A DNA stretch of 64,000 bases, from NCBI RefSeq assembly GCF_000797445.1, contig NZ_JSWF01000028.1, forward strand, positions 124,001 through 188,000. Direction: 5' to 3'. The notes under the pieces are model-generated. The model was given only the letters and a program-made list of their open reading frames with translations. It searched no databases and was not told the origin of the DNA. Position 1 is the stretch's first letter, and each line of letters opens with the position of its first letter. Shown here piece by piece: positions 63,702 through 64,000 of the stretch. The stretch comes from Lacinutrix jangbogonensis (lineage in GTDB: Bacteria; Bacteroidota; Bacteroidia; Flavobacteriales; Flavobacteriaceae). Both the position numbers and the translations under genes were made by a program.

Positions 63702-64000
63702 CTTTAAAATCTTTGTTCTTAAAACGTTGTGTAAGTCTGCAACCTTATCTATTCCTAGATTCTTTAACGCTCTAGAGAGTCTATAAAGTCCAAAAAAACC
63801 TTTATGTTTTCCTGTTAAATCAGGCGAAAAAACAGTAACATTTTTTAAATCCCTAAAAAAGGGTTTAAAAAACGCTCGTGTTAACACGGTAAGTTTAATA
63901 TTAGGATGTTGTTGTAAAAAAGCACGCAAAACCGGAACAGACATTGCAACGTCTCCCATTGCTGAGAGTCTAATTACTAGAATGTGTTTTTGTTTTACGG
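63639..64000 (-). pseudogene. N-terminal part of a frameshifted glycosyltransferase family 9 gene (start outside window)
   Basis: The open frame enters from beyond the window edge and reads VKQKHILVIRLSAMGDVAMS, the typical start of GT9 (heptosyltransferase) enzymes. Then come VLRAFLQQHPNIKL and VADLHNVLRTKILKF. Past the T7 run (A7 at 63695-63701 on the plus strand) it goes out of frame (SSEELSSNWIKVEVKRKL) and stops at 63639. The other frame continues the family sequence. The internal ATG at 63959 is not the true start, since family residues precede it. Confidence 0.85.

Overview
The window is chromosomal DNA of a marine-type member of the Flavobacteriaceae (phylum Bacteroidota). The support is consistent. 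The DNA is AT-rich and start codons have little Shine-Dalgarno sequence. Several genes are preceded by the Bacteroidota -7 box TAnnTTTG. There is a type IX secretion (T9SS) adhesin with a type B sorting domain, followed by PorP/SprF and OmpA/PorE-like partners. The acpP-fabF-rnc-IPExxxVDY-pyk block is present, as are LytTR-type two-component proteins and TlpA/DUF4369-type thioredoxins. I cannot name the genus. I saw no rRNA, tRNA, CRISPR array, prophage or origin.

Layout. 1-6.2 kb: the end of an unknown gene, then a leftward heavy-metal efflux operon (small His-rich protein, a CzcA pump fused in one frame to its CzcC outer-membrane channel, and the lipoprotein adaptor CzcB). 6.2-9.6 kb: a large outer-membrane protein of unknown function. 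9.7-12.7 kb: exonuclease III, an OmpA lipoprotein and an aldo/keto reductase. 12.8-21.3 kb: the T9SS adhesin operon. 21.4-23.0 kb: divergent CYTH protein and DNA polymerase IV. 23.3-27.6 kb: leftward fatty-acid/RNase III/pyruvate kinase operon, divergent from purN and a cyclase-family hydrolase. 29.0-29.7 kb: a frameshifted RNase H. 29.7-35.2 kb: an ABC transporter whose permease is fused to a periplasmic TlpA thioredoxin, with a LytTR two-component system and a broken second LytTR copy. 35.4-39.2 kb: PfkB kinase, PurF-like enzyme and Mn superoxide dismutase. 39.4-49.0 kb: AddA-like and AddB-like recombination proteins separated by kbl and an OmpA/TSP3 porin, then a hydrolase. 49.0-58.7 kb: housekeeping and envelope genes (USP, MATE, a tiny membrane protein, queD, lpxH, MFS, a broken OmpA protein, recJ, osmC, a carboxymuconolactone decarboxylase-family protein). 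58.98-60.16 kb: an insertion sequence with perfect 21-bp inverted repeats. 60.2-64.0 kb: a PadR regulator with two paralogous membrane proteins, a PaaE-like reductase, and a frameshifted glycosyltransferase 9 gene running off the end.

Most notable points: the ABC-2/DUF4369/TlpA fusion beside a LytTR system, with a 73-bp direct repeat marking a deleted LytTR copy; the CzcA-CzcC fusion; and at least three genes broken by the loss of one base in an A/T run of 7-8, always restorable by one extra base. That last pattern could be a sequencing artefact or transcriptional slippage. No feature here is proven to be a new system; the fusion transporter module is the best candidate.
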